The notes beneath the pieces are model-generated. The model saw only the letters and a list, made by a program, of their open reading frames with translations. It did not search any database and was not told the DNA's origin. Below, piece by piece: positions 15,242 to 15,396 of a stretch of 15,396 nucleotides of DNA. The stretch is from an uncultured Peptostreptococcus sp. GTDB lineage: Bacteria > Bacillota > Clostridia > Peptostreptococcales > Peptostreptococcaceae. Each line of letters begins with the position of its first letter. The stretch's first letter is position 1. Location of the stretch: assembly GCA_900759325.1 (NCBI GenBank), contig CAAEUW010000037.1, positions 1-15,396 on the forward strand, given 5' to 3'. Position numbers and translations under genes: made by a program.

Positions 15242-15271
15242 ATTTTAGCATAGGTAGACCCAAAATGTCAA
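15242..15271 (-). promoter_or_regulatory. Promoter of prfA
   Basis: On the minus strand TTGACA (15266-15271), an 18-base spacer, then TGC-TAAAAT (-10 at 15242-15247 with a TGn extension). Transcription would start near 15235 and give a leader of about 65 bases. This is the best sigma-A-type promoter in the window. Confidence 0.7.
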
Positions 15272-15396
15272 TATTTATAGGCTGCAACAAGACGGTCAAA
15301 TTCTTAGTTGTCAACACATATGTTACACTTACAAGAGAGTTTTTCAAAATGCCTGCTATTTTATCGAAAATTATAAATGGATAAGTCAAGGAGTAA
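15272..15396. other. Right-edge region without an assigned gene
   Basis: No recognisable gene. A minus-strand frame is open from the edge (15395) to a TAA at 15212-15214 (about 61 codons ending TIDYIEKL), but it crosses the prfA promoter and matches nothing I know. On the plus strand the window ends with AAGGAGTAA, which could be the SD of a divergent gene starting outside. Neither can be decided from this window. Confidence 0.3.

Noticed and set aside
15265..15384. 39-codon plus-strand frame starting MSIFIGCN at the right edge
   Set aside because: No SD before the ATG, no recognisable sequence, and it overlaps the prfA promoter.
1..15396. Defence system, prophage, mobile element or CRISPR array
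   Set aside because: Every gene has a housekeeping, transport or surface role. I found no spaced direct repeats, transposase, integrase or toxin-antitoxin-like pairs.

Overview
The window comes from a low-GC, anaerobe-type Firmicute. The signs are AT-rich spacers, strong AGGAGG-type ribosome binding sites, heavy use of ATA (Ile) and AGA/AGG (Arg) codons, a sodium-type F-ATPase c subunit and a cell wall binding type 2 surface protein. My best guess is the Tissierellia/Peptoniphilaceae or a nearby clostridial group. This is inference from gene content; I ran no search. Every gene I accept lies on the minus strand, so transcription runs from right (high coordinates) to left.

Right part (about 15396 to 11758), in transcription order. 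prfA (release factor 1) has a clear promoter in front and a clear intrinsic terminator behind it. ywlC (threonylcarbamoyl-AMP synthase), rpiB and upp (uracil phosphoribosyltransferase) then follow as a tight group ending in a strong terminator. prmC, which often sits between prfA and ywlC in Firmicutes, is absent here.

Middle (about 11643 to 3998): a complete F1Fo ATP synthase operon, atpZ-atpI-atpB-atpE-atpF-atpH-atpA-atpG-atpD-atpC, driven by an extended -10 promoter just upstream of atpZ. Gene junctions are short or overlapping. The c subunit keeps the known Na+ ligands, so the enzyme is predicted to move sodium. Three subunits look unusual: gamma carries a charged insertion of about 45-50 residues, epsilon stops after its N-terminal beta-sandwich and lacks the inhibitory helical domain, and subunit a has proline directly after its essential arginine. 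A membrane-anchored protein of unknown function follows atpC after only 2 bases and probably belongs to the operon.

Left part (about 3986 to 1): a compound hairpin, a 2-hydroxy-acid/auxin-efflux-type (AEC) carrier, a divergent FMN-dependent alpha-hydroxy-acid oxidase-family protein and a terminator. Last comes the 5' part of a secreted cell-wall-binding protein, which has its own promoter and runs off the left edge.

There are no tRNA or rRNA genes, insertion sequences, CRISPR arrays or phage genes. Most of the window is core housekeeping DNA. The points worth a second look are the altered regulatory parts of the ATP synthase together with its unknown 3' gene, and the changed active-site loops of the FMN enzyme.
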